Notes: a model not told the origin generated them from the letters alone. 64,000 bases of DNA from Vallitaleaceae bacterium 9-2 (GCA_038396585.1 CP121691.1:1736001-1800000), one strand, 5' to 3'. Numbered from the stretch's first letter, positions 37,513 to 47,960 are shown. A program made the numbers and translations.

Positions 37513-38253
37513 ATGACTGTTTGTAATGAAAAATATAAAGAGCTCATTGCGTTGTATTCAACAGGTGCGTTGACATCTGAAGAAGAAGATGTAGTAAAAA
37601 AACACATCAAAGAATGTGATGAATGTAAAGAAGAGTTTGAGATATATCAGGCAATTGAACATGAATTGGATTTATCCATGTATCAGGCACCTAAGACCTT
37701 GCATGACGATGTAATGAAGCGTTTACCCCATAAAAACGAAACTAGAGTTGTACGTTATCAGCCATATTTTAGTGTGGCAGCAGCCGTTGTATTTGTTGTT
37801 TTGTTGGGTGTTGTTGGCTTAATGAATCCAAATATTCGACAAACAACTTCAGATGAAACGGCAATAGAATATGATATGGCAACAGGAAGCGTTAATGAAG
37901 ATAATACACAAATGAAAGATAGTGCTCTAGAAGAGGAAAATAGTGAAGTAGAAGCATTTAGTGCAGAAAGTTCTATGTCTATCGCTCAAGACGAAGAGGT
38001 GACAGAGGAAGCGGCTGCAGATGATTCTATTGATGCCGGGAATGCACAAGAAAGTATAGAGACAAATGTTATAGTCGAAGAACAAATCATAGAAGACACA
38101 CCTCAAGCAACGCCTAGAATGGCGATGGAAGCGGTGGAGAATGATGTGGATGAACAAGCGGATGATAATTATCAGATCGTGTTTATCCTAGCGGCAATTA
38201 TTTTAATAGGCATCGGCGGTGTCTTGATATATCGAAGAGCAAAAAAAAGATAG
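37513..38253 (+). CDS. Zinc-finger anti-sigma factor (ZAS family), membrane protein
   Basis: About 246 residues. The N-terminal cytoplasmic domain has HIKECDEC, the HX3CX2C zinc motif of anti-sigma factors. One helix (~95-113), a long acidic, Ser/Thr-rich extracellular segment and a second helix near the C-terminus (IVFILAAIILIGIGGVLIY) with a basic tail follow. Two anchors with an acidic loop differ from single-pass RsiW. AAGGAGG precedes the ATG at 37513. Confidence 0.85.
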   Translation: MTVCNEKYKELIALYSTGALTSEEEDVVKKHIKECDECKEEFEIYQAIEHELDLSMYQAPKTLHDDVMKRLPHKNETRVVRYQPYFSVAAAVVFVVLLGVVGLMNPNIRQTTSDETAIEYDMATGSVNEDNTQMKDSALEEENSEVEAFSAESSMSIAQDEEVTEEAAADDSIDAGNAQESIETNVIVEEQIIEDTPQATPRMAMEAVENDVDEQADDNYQIVFILAAIILIGIGGVLIYRRAKKR

Positions 38254-38262
38254 GAGATTCAC

Positions 38263-40923
38263 ATGAATAAATTGTTACTAATTGACGGAAATAGTATTAT
38301 GAATCGGGCATTTTATGGACTGCCTTTATTGTCAGATGCCAAAGGAAGATATACAAATGCAGTCTTTGGTTTTTTAAATATCTTATTCAAGACTATTGAT
38401 GATGAGGCGCCTACACATCTTTTGGTTGCATTTGACAGCCACGCGCCAACCTTTCGTCATGAGACATATAAGGAATATAAGGGGAATCGAAAAGGTATGC
38501 CAGACGAGCTTCGTAGCCAGATGCCTCTTATTCGTGAAGTTTTAGATACAATGAATATTGCAACATATGTGGAAGATGGAATTGAAGCAGATGATATTCT
38601 TGGAAGCTTGTCTTTGCGCTTTGAAGATGAAGGAGAAGTCACGGTGTTGTCAGGAGATCGAGACTTACTCCAGCTTGCAAGTGAAAAAACAAAGATTTCC
38701 ATTCCTAGAACTAAAGGTGGAACAACAACGACCGAACATTATGACTATAATAGTTTTATGGAAACATATGGATTTACCCCGACACAATTTATTGATGTGA
38801 AAGGAATGATGGGGGATTCTTCTGATAATATCCCAGGAATTCCAGGTGTGGGAGAGAAAACGGCACATAAATATATAAAAAAATATCAAACTCTAGAAGG
38901 TTTATATGAACATATCGATGATTTAAAAGGCAAGACAAAAGAAAAAGTTGAAGCAAATAGGGAACTGGCTTTTGTTAGTCGAGATTTAGCTACAATTAAG
39001 CGAGACTGTTCAATTGAAATTAATCTAGAACAGATGCGTCTAGAAGATTATTTGAATGATCAAACATTCGACCTCTTTAAAGAGCTTAATTTTACACGTT
39101 TACTTACACGCTTTGACTTTAAAACAATCGAGGCGGCAAATGATGTAAAAGATTTAGAGTTTAAGGTTTTTGACCAATACCCTTCATATATAGAGACCAT
39201 AACAAAAGAAGCCAAAGCGCATAAGATAGCATTTTATGCTTATCAAGAAGAAGATTACCTTGGCTTAGTGTGCTTGGTGAAAAAAAGTTCGAAAAATATC
39301 CAACGTTTTATTTATGAACAATCGACGCCACTAGCGGATGACTCTAAAATAGGACAAGATTTACTTGCAGTATTTTCTCAAGCCGAGCAGGTGCTTTTTT
39401 ATGATATTAAAGCATGGATGCATGCGTTTCATATTCCTGAAGAACAAGTAAAATTTGCATTTGATGATGTACATCTAATGTTTTATTTAGCTAAACCCAA
39501 CAAAGGCGATTATCCACTACTTGATCTTGGATTAAGCTATACAGATATTACATTACATACCTTGGATGATTTATTAGGCAAAGGGAAGAAGAAAGTGGCT
39601 ATTAACAGCATCGATGCGAGTAAGCGACAAAACTTTTTAGCCCAATGCGTCAGTATCATACATGATAGTTTTAAAGGCCTTACTCAGGCACTGGTTGAAG
39701 ATGAGATGCTTGGATTATATAATACGCTTGAAAAACCCCTTCTACTTATTTTATACAGTATGGAAAAAGAAGGGATCTGCGTTGATAAACAGGTTTTAAC
39801 ACAATTAAGCGAACGCCTTGAGGTAGAGATCGCAGAGATTCAAAAGCATATTTTTACATTGGCAGGGCATGAGTTTAATATTAATTCACCCAAACAACTA
39901 GGGGTTATTTTATTTGAAGAACTTGGTCTGCCAGTAATCAAAAAAACAAAAACAGGATACTCAACGAATGTGGATGTGTTAGAAAAACTTGAGAGCAAAC
40001 ACCCTATTATAAGAGAGATATTACACTATCGACAGTTGACTAAACTAAAGTCAACCTATGCAGATGGATTGTTTCCATATGTATTGGAAGATGGTAAAAT
40101 ACATACAACGTTTAATCAAACGATTGCAAGCACAGGACGGTTGAGTAGTACAGAGCCTAACCTTCAAAATATTCCTATAAGACTTGAAGAGGGACGCCTG
40201 ATTCGAAAAGCATTTGTACCAAAGCAAGGGCATGTGTTTGTTAGTGCGGATTATTCTCAAATTGAATTGCGGGTTTTAGCGCATTTGTCCCAGGATGATT
40301 TATTACTGGAGGCATACAGGGAAAATAAAGATATTCATCAATTAACCGCTTCCCAAGTATTTCATGTACCTTTTGATGAGGTTACCAAAGCAATGCGGCG
40401 TAATGCCAAAGCGGTTAACTTCGGTATTGTCTATGGTATAAGTGATTTTGGACTTAGCCGTGACTTAAATATTCCAATCTCGGAAGCCAAAACATATATT
40501 CAGGCATATTTTGATAAATATCCAAAAGTCAAAGCGTTTTTAGATTTGACAGTAGCCAAAGCTTATGAAGATGGATATGTGGTTACAATGTATAACCGTA
40601 AACGATTAATTCCTGAGTTGTCAAATAGTAATTATATGCGACGTTCATTTGGTGAACGTATTGCTATGAATACACCGATTCAAGGAAGTGCAGCAGATAT
40701 TATCAAAATCGCGATGATTAAGGTGTATAATCGCCTAAAAAAAGAACAACTAAAGTCAAAAATGCTATTACAGATTCATGATGAATTAATTATCGAAGCG
40801 CCGATACAAGAGCAAGAACGTGTGAAGAATTTGTTAATTGAAGAGATGGAAAATGCGGTAATTCTTTCGGTTCCTATGGTAGCAGATGCATCGATTGCAA
40901 AGAATTGGTATGAGGCTAAGTAA
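38263..40923 (+). CDS. polA: DNA polymerase I
   Basis: 886 residues. Residues 1-290 are the 5'-3' exonuclease (LLIDGNSIMNRAFYG, VSGD-type LSGDRDLLQLA, GDSSDNIPGIPGVGEKTA). The middle 3'-5' exonuclease-like domain lacks the DxE motif (YAYQEED where proofreading enzymes have FDTET), so it is probably without proofreading, as in Taq and Bst polymerases. The polymerase motifs are intact: A (ADYSQIELR), B (RRNAKAVNFGIVYG), C (IHDELI). It overlaps coaE by one base. Confidence 0.97.
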   Translation: MNKLLLIDGNSIMNRAFYGLPLLSDAKGRYTNAVFGFLNILFKTIDDEAPTHLLVAFDSHAPTFRHETYKEYKGNRKGMPDELRSQMPLIREVLDTMNIATYVEDGIEADDILGSLSLRFEDEGEVTVLSGDRDLLQLASEKTKISIPRTKGGTTTTEHYDYNSFMETYGFTPTQFIDVKGMMGDSSDNIPGIPGVGEKTAHKYIKKYQTLEGLYEHIDDLKGKTKEKVEANRELAFVSRDLATIKRDCSIEINLEQMRLEDYLNDQTFDLFKELNFTRLLTRFDFKTIEAANDVKDLEFKVFDQYPSYIETITKEAKAHKIAFYAYQEEDYLGLVCLVKKSSKNIQRFIYEQSTPLADDSKIGQDLLAVFSQAEQVLFYDIKAWMHAFHIPEEQVKFAFDDVHLMFYLAKPNKGDYPLLDLGLSYTDITLHTLDDLLGKGKKKVAINSIDASKRQNFLAQCVSIIHDSFKGLTQALVEDEMLGLYNTLEKPLLLILYSMEKEGICVDKQVLTQLSERLEVEIAEIQKHIFTLAGHEFNINSPKQLGVILFEELGLPVIKKTKTGYSTNVDVLEKLESKHPIIREILHYRQLTKLKSTYADGLFPYVLEDGKIHTTFNQTIASTGRLSSTEPNLQNIPIRLEEGRLIRKAFVPKQGHVFVSADYSQIELRVLAHLSQDDLLLEAYRENKDIHQLTASQVFHVPFDEVTKAMRRNAKAVNFGIVYGISDFGLSRDLNIPISEAKTYIQAYFDKYPKVKAFLDLTVAKAYEDGYVVTMYNRKRLIPELSNSNYMRRSFGERIAMNTPIQGSAADIIKIAMIKVYNRLKKEQLKSKMLLQIHDELIIEAPIQEQERVKNLLIEEMENAVILSVPMVADASIAKNWYEAK

Positions 40924-41516
40924 TGCAAAAAGCAAAAATTATTGGTGTTATCGGGGAAACGGGAAGTGGAAAAAGTACATTTTCAAGGTATATACAAAAT
41001 CTTTATACCTGTTTAGTCATTGATACCGACCAAATCGGACATGACGTCTTAGAAGAAAGCGATATCAAGCAGGCATTGGTTGATCGTTATTCTGAGGCGA
41101 TTTTATGTCATGGGCTTGTTGATCGCAAACATCTAGGAACGATTGTTTTTCAAGATAAAAAAGAATTAACCTATTTGAGTCAATTGACGCATCCAAGAAT
41201 ACGTGAACATATCGTTCGAAAAATAGAGGAGAATATGCAAGACTATGCCATAATCCTTGTGGATGGCGTTGCACTCGTGGAGGCGAATATACACTTGTTG
41301 TGTGATTATATTATCTATATACACACAGCAAAAGAGATTCGATTAAAAAGATTAGTTGAAAAACGTAATATTCCATATGAACGTGCTGAATCTATGATTG
41401 CTTCACAAAAATCAGAAGCATTTTATGCGAATAATTCGGATTACACGGTGTCTTTGGATCAGGGGATCGAGTCTAAAAAAAAGGAAATCCAAAATTTGTT
41501 ACAGGAGATATTATGA
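40923..41516 (+). CDS. coaE: Dephospho-CoA kinase
   Basis: Last step of coenzyme A synthesis. 197 residues. P-loop GETGSGKST, then DTDQIGHDVLE and LVDGVALVEANIHLLCDYIIYI, and the lid region RNIPYERAESMIASQ. polA-coaE order is common in Bacillota. Its start overlaps the polA stop and its stop overlaps the next gene. Confidence 0.95.
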   Translation: MQKAKIIGVIGETGSGKSTFSRYIQNLYTCLVIDTDQIGHDVLEESDIKQALVDRYSEAILCHGLVDRKHLGTIVFQDKKELTYLSQLTHPRIREHIVRKIEENMQDYAIILVDGVALVEANIHLLCDYIIYIHTAKEIRLKRLVEKRNIPYERAESMIASQKSEAFYANNSDYTVSLDQGIESKKKEIQNLLQEIL

Positions 41517-43087
41517 AGTATAAGGCAATAGTCATTCTATTTTTAGTATTAATAAGCTCTACTTTTACTGGATGTACGACAATTCAAAGAATCGCTGAAT
41601 TTAATTTAGATCATTTAACCGTTGAAAAAGAAGTTGTAGAGATAGAATATGAAAAATTACCTGAATCAACCTATGTAAAAGATACGATTGAGCTTTCGAT
41701 GGATAATGTAAAGACCCTTAATCCTTTAGATGGCGTTGCCTATAATGTGGATCAAGGGTTAAAACTCGTCTATGAAGGGCTTTTTGTTCCGGATGCGTAT
41801 TATGCGATTGAACCGGTTTTAGTATCCACATATGAACAAATCAATGATACAACATATCGTTTAACATTAAAAGAGCACGTTCAGTTTCATAGTGGAGAAG
41901 CACTAAAGGCCGAAGACGTGGTTTATTCCTATAACTACATACTCTTGCAGCTTAATAGTGGATATAGATATGTGAATACATATATTCAGTCGATATCCGC
42001 TGAAGATGACCAAACACTTTTGGTAGAATTCAAAAAAAAGGATCGCTATAACCTATATGCACTAACATTTCCAATCATATCTAAGGCATATCTTGAGTCG
42101 GCGACATATAATCCAACACTGCCCATAGGAACAGGACCATACCAGTATGAGAAGTTTCAAAATATGATTGAGCTAGTTTTAAAAAAGAATGTGGACTATC
42201 ATGGTGAACTAGCTAATGTTGAGAAAGTGCGTTTTACCTTCGTTCGAGAATTTGAAGAACAATACAATATGTTTGTGTCAAAACGTATCGACTTAATTGC
42301 ACCTGTACTAACTGAATGGTCCAACTATTCAGATGATCAAAGTATTCATAAAAAGCTTTTTTTAAGTCCCTATTATTACTATATTGGTTTTAACCATTCA
42401 AGGGCGCTCTTTCAAGATGTAAATATGCGCCGATACTTTATGAATGCGATGGATTATAAGACTATTGGTCGAGATATATTTTTAAATCACTTGTTTTTTA
42501 CGCCGCTACCTATTCATCTTGAGTCTGATATTCAAGGACAATTGGCTTCCTTTGATTTGAACTCAAAAGACACGGTACAAATGCCTGCAACTGCACAGAC
42601 ACAACCTTATCGATTTATATATTTACTTGAAGATGAGAATCAACGTAAAATTGCTGATACCTTTGAAAAATCTATAGATGCTATAGAGGATGGGAAGATG
42701 GATATTCTCTTTGAAGGGCTTGCCCGACAAGACTATGAAGCGGCTCTAAAAGAAGGGGATTTTGACATGTACTTGAATGTGTATCAAACAAGTCTTGTCC
42801 CTTCATTAACGCAAGTGCTTGGAAGTAACGCTACATATAATTATGGGAAGTATACGAACCCAAATCTTGATGGACTATTGGCCTCATATCGACAAGTCGA
42901 AACAGATGAGCAGTATGTTAACCAACTTAATGCATTAGGGGAGCTTATCATGAGTGAACTTCCAATTATACCGATAGGATTTGTCGAAAATGGGATGTTT
43001 ATCCATGATAAAATTGATGGATTAATCACACCAAATTATTTTCATTTGTATAAAAATATTCAAGACATAAAGATTACAGACCAATAA
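41513..43087 (+). CDS. Peptide/nickel-type ABC substrate-binding lipoprotein (SBP_bac_5)
   Basis: 524 residues. Signal peptide with lipobox (TFTGC), then the SBP family 5 fold: NPLDGVAYNVDQGLKLVYEGLF, YRLTLKEHVQFHSGEALKAEDVVYSY and LPIGTGPYQYEKF. No permease or ATPase genes are adjacent, so it is an orphan receptor in this window. The ligand is unknown. It overlaps coaE by four bases. Confidence 0.88.
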   Translation: MKYKAIVILFLVLISSTFTGCTTIQRIAEFNLDHLTVEKEVVEIEYEKLPESTYVKDTIELSMDNVKTLNPLDGVAYNVDQGLKLVYEGLFVPDAYYAIEPVLVSTYEQINDTTYRLTLKEHVQFHSGEALKAEDVVYSYNYILLQLNSGYRYVNTYIQSISAEDDQTLLVEFKKKDRYNLYALTFPIISKAYLESATYNPTLPIGTGPYQYEKFQNMIELVLKKNVDYHGELANVEKVRFTFVREFEEQYNMFVSKRIDLIAPVLTEWSNYSDDQSIHKKLFLSPYYYYIGFNHSRALFQDVNMRRYFMNAMDYKTIGRDIFLNHLFFTPLPIHLESDIQGQLASFDLNSKDTVQMPATAQTQPYRFIYLLEDENQRKIADTFEKSIDAIEDGKMDILFEGLARQDYEAALKEGDFDMYLNVYQTSLVPSLTQVLGSNATYNYGKYTNPNLDGLLASYRQVETDEQYVNQLNALGELIMSELPIIPIGFVENGMFIHDKIDGLITPNYFHLYKNIQDIKITDQ

Positions 43088-43144
43088 AAGTATGTTATTA
43101 TATACATAATGTGGTTTTAAATTCACTGGAGGAAGGAATAAATT

Positions 43145-45145
43145 ATGCAGCAGATGGATAATAATCTGATTTTTGGATTAGATATAGGAACGCGTTCAAT
43201 TGTAGGAATCTTAGGCTATGAGCGAAAAGATGGTTTTCATGTTGTTGCATCACATATGGAGTTGCATAAGACGCGTTCGATGATTGACGGACAAATTCAT
43301 GATATTGATCAAGTTGCAATGACGATAAGAAAAGTAAAAGAGGCGCTGGAAAAAAAATCAGGGCAAGAACTAACCAAGGTATGCATTGCTGCGGCAGGTC
43401 GTGTCCTTGAAACGATGGAGACATCCGTAACTATTGATATCGATGATACAACAGAAATATCAGAGCAGCTTATACAATCCTTAGAACTTCAAGGAATGGA
43501 AAAGGCCATGCACCAGATTAATTATCAAGAGAGTGCAAAGGAGCTGCCTTTTTACTGTGTAGGCTATAGTGTGACAAAATACTACCTAAATAATTTTGAA
43601 ATGACGAATTTGTTGGGGCATAAAGGTTCAACTATTGGTGTAGATGTTCTTAGTACTTTTTTACCGACAGAAGTGGTTAATAGTTTATATAAGGTTATGG
43701 ATCTAGTTGGACTTGAAGTCTATAGCTTGACATTAGAGCCGATTGCGGCAATTCAAGTAGCTATACCGAAGGAATTTCGCCTGCTCAATATTGCTTTAGT
43801 GGATATCGGAGCCGGTACATCAGATATCGCAATTACAAAAGGTGGAAGCATTATTGCTTATGGGATGATTCCAACAGCAGGAGATGAGATTACCGAAAGC
43901 ATAGTGCACAAATACCTTGTTGATTTTGCGACAGCAGAAAAGATAAAGATTAAAGCTTCTGGACGAGGCAAAACCGTATCTTTTAAAGATGCAATCGGAC
44001 TTAAACAAACCATTGAATTACATGAGGTCCGTGAAACGATTGCCCAATCTCAAAAGAATTTGGCAACCCTCATAAGTCAAAAAATTAAAGAATTAAATGG
44101 AGATAAGCCAACAAATGCTGTATTTGTTGTTGGTGGTGGTGGCCAACTTAGTGGATTTACTGATTTAATTGCCGATGCATTAGGTATTGTTAAGGAACGT
44201 GTAGCATTGCGAGGACGTGACGTTCTAGCAAAAGTAAGCGCAGATGATAAAAATTTTAAAAAAAATCCAGAATACGTTACACCAATAGGGATATGTCTAA
44301 CCGGACTTAAGAACAATCAACATGATTTTGTTGAGGTTTTTTTAAATGATGAAGCCATTCGAATTTTTAATACAAATCGTTTGACCGTAATGGATATTGT
44401 AGCGCTTAAGGGGATTGATCCAAAGTCGTTTATCCCTAAGCGTGGTCAAGGGATACAATATATCTTTGAAAATGAAGAAAAAGTAGTGCGAGGACAAGTC
44501 GGTGAGCCGGCACACATATATATCAACCAAAAGGAGGGCGATTTATCCTCTCCTATAACCATGCATGACTATGTGACCATTATTCCTGCAAAAAAAGGAG
44601 CCGATGCAAAGGTAAGCGTGGATGCTCTTTTGAAAGGACAAAAATATATTTACATTAATGGGGAACAAAAACTGCTAGAGGTTGAGATTCTTGTCAATCA
44701 AATGAAAAAATCACGTATGTATTCCATTCAAAATGAAGATCATATTGAGATTATATATCCTACCTTAAAAGATGTGTTAGCGGCGTTTTCTGTTTCATAT
44801 ACGTCGGTTTTTGTTAATGAAGAACAAGCCAAAGAACAGCAACGGATCTATTTTTCGGATTATATCCATACGTTTGATGAACATATAGAATCAGAACACA
44901 GTGAGACGCAACAGATTAAAGTAAAACATGAAGAACCAGAAAATTCCATTTATATAACCGTTAACCAAGAACCCATCGAGTTATCTGGAAAAATGGAGTA
45001 TGTTTTTGTGGATGTATTTGACTATATTGAATTTGATCGTACAAAATCAAAAGGGACTCTTGTCACAAAAATCAATCAACAAAAAGCAGGCTATATGGAT
45101 GCTATAAAGCAAGGGGATCATATAGAAATTTATTGGAAAAAATAA
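43145..45145 (+). CDS. FtsA-like actin-fold protein with long C-terminal extension
   Basis: 666 residues, much longer than canonical FtsA (~420). The actin-fold motifs are present: FGLDIGTRSIVGI (phosphate 1), ALVDIGAGTSDIAI (phosphate 2) and VFVVGGGGQLSG (adenosine). After ~390 comes a ~270-residue region with repeated short beta-rich units (VVRGQVGEP, then TVNQEPIELSGKMEYVFVDVFDYI) that I do not recognise. ftsZ is not adjacent. It may be a clostridial FtsA/PilM paralogue. GGAGGAAGG precedes the ATG. Confidence 0.82.
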   Translation: MQQMDNNLIFGLDIGTRSIVGILGYERKDGFHVVASHMELHKTRSMIDGQIHDIDQVAMTIRKVKEALEKKSGQELTKVCIAAAGRVLETMETSVTIDIDDTTEISEQLIQSLELQGMEKAMHQINYQESAKELPFYCVGYSVTKYYLNNFEMTNLLGHKGSTIGVDVLSTFLPTEVVNSLYKVMDLVGLEVYSLTLEPIAAIQVAIPKEFRLLNIALVDIGAGTSDIAITKGGSIIAYGMIPTAGDEITESIVHKYLVDFATAEKIKIKASGRGKTVSFKDAIGLKQTIELHEVRETIAQSQKNLATLISQKIKELNGDKPTNAVFVVGGGGQLSGFTDLIADALGIVKERVALRGRDVLAKVSADDKNFKKNPEYVTPIGICLTGLKNNQHDFVEVFLNDEAIRIFNTNRLTVMDIVALKGIDPKSFIPKRGQGIQYIFENEEKVVRGQVGEPAHIYINQKEGDLSSPITMHDYVTIIPAKKGADAKVSVDALLKGQKYIYINGEQKLLEVEILVNQMKKSRMYSIQNEDHIEIIYPTLKDVLAAFSVSYTSVFVNEEQAKEQQRIYFSDYIHTFDEHIESEHSETQQIKVKHEEPENSIYITVNQEPIELSGKMEYVFVDVFDYIEFDRTKSKGTLVTKINQQKAGYMDAIKQGDHIEIYWKK

Positions 45146-45160
45146 CGTTGAGGTGTACCA

Positions 45161-46846
45161 ATGAAAGCGATAAATCGGCTACAACACAAAGTGTTATATG
45201 CACATCTCCATTTTTTATCCATTTTATTTTTGTATTCGGGATATATCATTATTAATGAGTATAGCTCTAATTCCGATCTATTATTTTTTGGATATCTTTT
45301 TATATACTTAATATTGAGTGCCGTTTTTATTTATAAAAAACTTCTTGAGAAGCTTTGGACATATATTCTTGTTCGTTTTGGCTTTTCAATAGGCATTGTC
45401 TTTTTTGTGCCCAAAATTTCTATGGTATTTCAACTTGTTGGGATACTTCTTGTGTTGTTGTATTTTTTTGAAATGTTTGTTCGAATTCCCAATGATGACT
45501 TTGATTATAAAATTCTTATCGGTTTTTTAGTTGTTGTCCTATGGATTCCCGGGTTTATGCTTACGGTCCCTCAAAGTAAATTTACCATTGAAGTCTTATG
45601 TAGCCTTATGGCATTTAGCCTTTTTGTATCATGTGCATACAAAATGTATGCCATATTGGAACAAGATGTAGAATTTCGACTTTCGACGCATCAAAGTATG
45701 TATCGTAAATCTGAGGCGCAAAATGAAGAATTGCGCTTATCTCAAGAGCGTTTTAAGCTTATTCATGATCAAATGGCAAAACAAAAATACGATTTAGAAC
45801 GTGCAAATGAACGGTTGAACCGAATTACAGGTGAAATATATATACAAAATGAATTGTTAAGGTATATTAGCACGGCACTTGATATTCGGGAACTTATTGA
45901 GCTTGTAACAGATGCAATCATCGGAACAACCGGGGTGGATACATGCTCGCTTGTATTATTTGATGAACGCAGTGAGAAGTATTACTATAAGATGGAATCA
46001 AATCATGAAGGCAACTATTTACGCCAATTGATTGAGGATGTAGAACAGGGAAGGCTAAAGGAATATTTTGAAAATCATCGTGTCCTATTAGATAATAATG
46101 TGGAAAAAGATGCTTATGAATTTATTCACACACGACCTGTCGGCTCATTAGCCATTATCCCTCTAATTCGTGATACGATTGTCTATGGATTACTTATTGC
46201 CGAGCATTCCTCAAAAAATATGTTTACGGATGCGAACATTCAATTTTTTACAGGGATTAGTACACAAATTACCATTGCGATCAATAATGCCAACCTTTAT
46301 GCGCAAATGGAGGAATTGGCAGTTAAAGATGGACTGACATGTATATATAATCGTAAATATTTCATTGATCATATTGAGGAACTTATTCAAGAAGCTGATC
46401 AAAAGAATCAGCCTTTATCGGTTGCCCTTTTCGATATTGATCATTTTAAATCAGTCAATGACAAGTATGGGCATTTGTTTGGTGATGAGGCGATAAAACT
46501 ATGTGCATCCATTACGGATCGACTGGCCCGAGAATACGATGGGCTTGCGGTTCGCTATGGAGGAGAGGAATTTGTGCTTGTACTGCCCAATAAAAGTAGT
46601 ACAGAAGCTGAAAAAATCGTTCGACAGCTCCACAAGAATATTAAAGAATCTATGTTGCTATATGAAGGGAAGGAACATGTAGAAGAGGTCTATATTGATA
46701 TAAGTATTGGGGTAAGTTCCTATCCTGAGATTGCAAAAAATAGCCAAAAACTATTGACGAGAGCTGATAATGCCATGTACTATAGTAAGAAACATGGCCG
46801 TGGTCGTGTTACAATAGACTCAAGTGACCTTGACAAAGTAATATAG
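45161..46846 (+). CDS. Membrane GAF-GGDEF diguanylate cyclase
   Basis: 561 residues. Six or so N-terminal membrane helices (~15-165), a coiled coil (~185-225), a GAF domain (~230-380, IGTTGVDTCSLVLFD, RPVGSLAIIPLI) and a GGDEF domain. The active-site loop is RYGGEEFVL and the metal aspartate region is VALFDIDHFKSVNDKYGH, so cyclic di-GMP synthesis is likely. An RxxD near the I-site (REYD) is spaced one residue further than usual, leaving product inhibition uncertain. Confidence 0.9.
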   Translation: MKAINRLQHKVLYAHLHFLSILFLYSGYIIINEYSSNSDLLFFGYLFIYLILSAVFIYKKLLEKLWTYILVRFGFSIGIVFFVPKISMVFQLVGILLVLLYFFEMFVRIPNDDFDYKILIGFLVVVLWIPGFMLTVPQSKFTIEVLCSLMAFSLFVSCAYKMYAILEQDVEFRLSTHQSMYRKSEAQNEELRLSQERFKLIHDQMAKQKYDLERANERLNRITGEIYIQNELLRYISTALDIRELIELVTDAIIGTTGVDTCSLVLFDERSEKYYYKMESNHEGNYLRQLIEDVEQGRLKEYFENHRVLLDNNVEKDAYEFIHTRPVGSLAIIPLIRDTIVYGLLIAEHSSKNMFTDANIQFFTGISTQITIAINNANLYAQMEELAVKDGLTCIYNRKYFIDHIEELIQEADQKNQPLSVALFDIDHFKSVNDKYGHLFGDEAIKLCASITDRLAREYDGLAVRYGGEEFVLVLPNKSSTEAEKIVRQLHKNIKESMLLYEGKEHVEEVYIDISIGVSSYPEIAKNSQKLLTRADNAMYYSKKHGRGRVTIDSSDLDKVI

Positions 46847-46860
46847 AAAGAGGAAAATAA

Positions 46861-47661
46861 ATGATACAATTGTGCAGTCTTGCAAGTGGCAGTAGCGGTA
46901 ACAGCATATATATAGGAACAGAACAGGCGCATATACTTGTAGATGCCGGCGTCAGTGGCAAGCGAATTGAGCAGGGACTTACTGCAATTCAAATTGATCC
47001 AAAATGTTTGCAAGGGATTCTTGTCACACATGAACATTCAGACCATATTTGCGGATTAGGTGTAATGGCACGACGTTATAAAGTACCACTGTACTTAACA
47101 TTTCGAACATGGGAAACAATAAAAAAAGCAAATAAAATAGGAAAAGTCGATGAGGCGTTACTACGGTTTATAACACCGGATGAACCATTTACGGTTGCGG
47201 ATTTAACAATAAAACCCTTTCGTACATCACACGACGCCGTGGAATCGGTATGTTACGTGTTTGAAAATGCAGATAAGAAAATAGGGTTTGCGACGGATTT
47301 AGGTGTTTATGATGAATATATTGTTGAACAATTAAAACATTCAAATATATTGTATGTTGAGGCCAATCATGATATAGCTATGCTTGAAGCAGGGTCTTAT
47401 CCATATTATCTTAAGCAGCGTATTTTAAGTGACTTGGGGCATTTATCCAATGAGTCCTCGTCCCAATTGATTTTTGACGTTCTCAGTGAACGACTTGAAC
47501 ATGTGATTTTGGCACATTTAAGCAAGGAAAATAACCACCCGGATATTGCATATATTACGATCAAGAATCTTCTTGATGAAATATATAGAGAAACCAAACA
47601 ACAAATACAATTAACAGTGGCCAACAGAGATTATCATTCAAATCCCATTGTGGTTCATTAG
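46861..47661 (+). CDS. MBL-fold metallo-hydrolase (WalJ/YycJ-like)
   Basis: 266 residues. LASGSSGNSIYIG at the N-terminus is characteristic of YycJ/WalJ, followed by the metal motif THEHSDHICG and later TSHDAVESV, GFATDLG and LAHLSKENNHP. WalJ is linked to the WalKR regulon and to DNA processing in Bacillus; here it is not beside walKR. Probably a zinc or manganese nuclease/phosphodiesterase. Confidence 0.9.
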   Translation: MIQLCSLASGSSGNSIYIGTEQAHILVDAGVSGKRIEQGLTAIQIDPKCLQGILVTHEHSDHICGLGVMARRYKVPLYLTFRTWETIKKANKIGKVDEALLRFITPDEPFTVADLTIKPFRTSHDAVESVCYVFENADKKIGFATDLGVYDEYIVEQLKHSNILYVEANHDIAMLEAGSYPYYLKQRILSDLGHLSNESSSQLIFDVLSERLEHVILAHLSKENNHPDIAYITIKNLLDEIYRETKQQIQLTVANRDYHSNPIVVH

Positions 47662-47670
47662 GAGGCAGAC

Positions 47671-47943
47671 ATGAATAAAGGTATTATTACAGTAGTCGGA
47701 AAAGATACCGTAGGTATTATTGCAAAGGTATGTACATATCTAGCAGAAAATCAAATCAATATTCTAGATATTTCACAGACAATCATTCAAGATTATTTTA
47801 ATATGATGATGATTGTTGATTTATCAAAAGCAAGCGTTAATGTATCGGAAATTATTGATCACCTTGATGGCATTGGGAATGATTTGGGTGTTCGTATTCA
47901 ATTGCAACGCGATGAAATTTTTGACAGCATGCACCGAATTTAA
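47671..47943 (+). CDS. ACT domain protein (UPF0237)
   Basis: 90 residues consisting of one ACT domain ([34 protein letters not shown]). It sits immediately before the UPF0210 gene, as in many Bacillota and archaea, which implies a joint role that is not known. GGAGGC precedes the ATG. Confidence 0.92.
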   Translation: MNKGIITVVGKDTVGIIAKVCTYLAENQINILDISQTIIQDYFNMMMIVDLSKASVNVSEIIDHLDGIGNDLGVRIQLQRDEIFDSMHRI

Positions 47944-47960
47944 GAAGGATAGGTGAAAAA

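Noticed and set aside
38263-40923. Proofreading activity in DNA polymerase I
   Set aside because: The first exonuclease motif (DxE) is missing from the middle domain, so only 5'-3' exonuclease and polymerase functions are supported.
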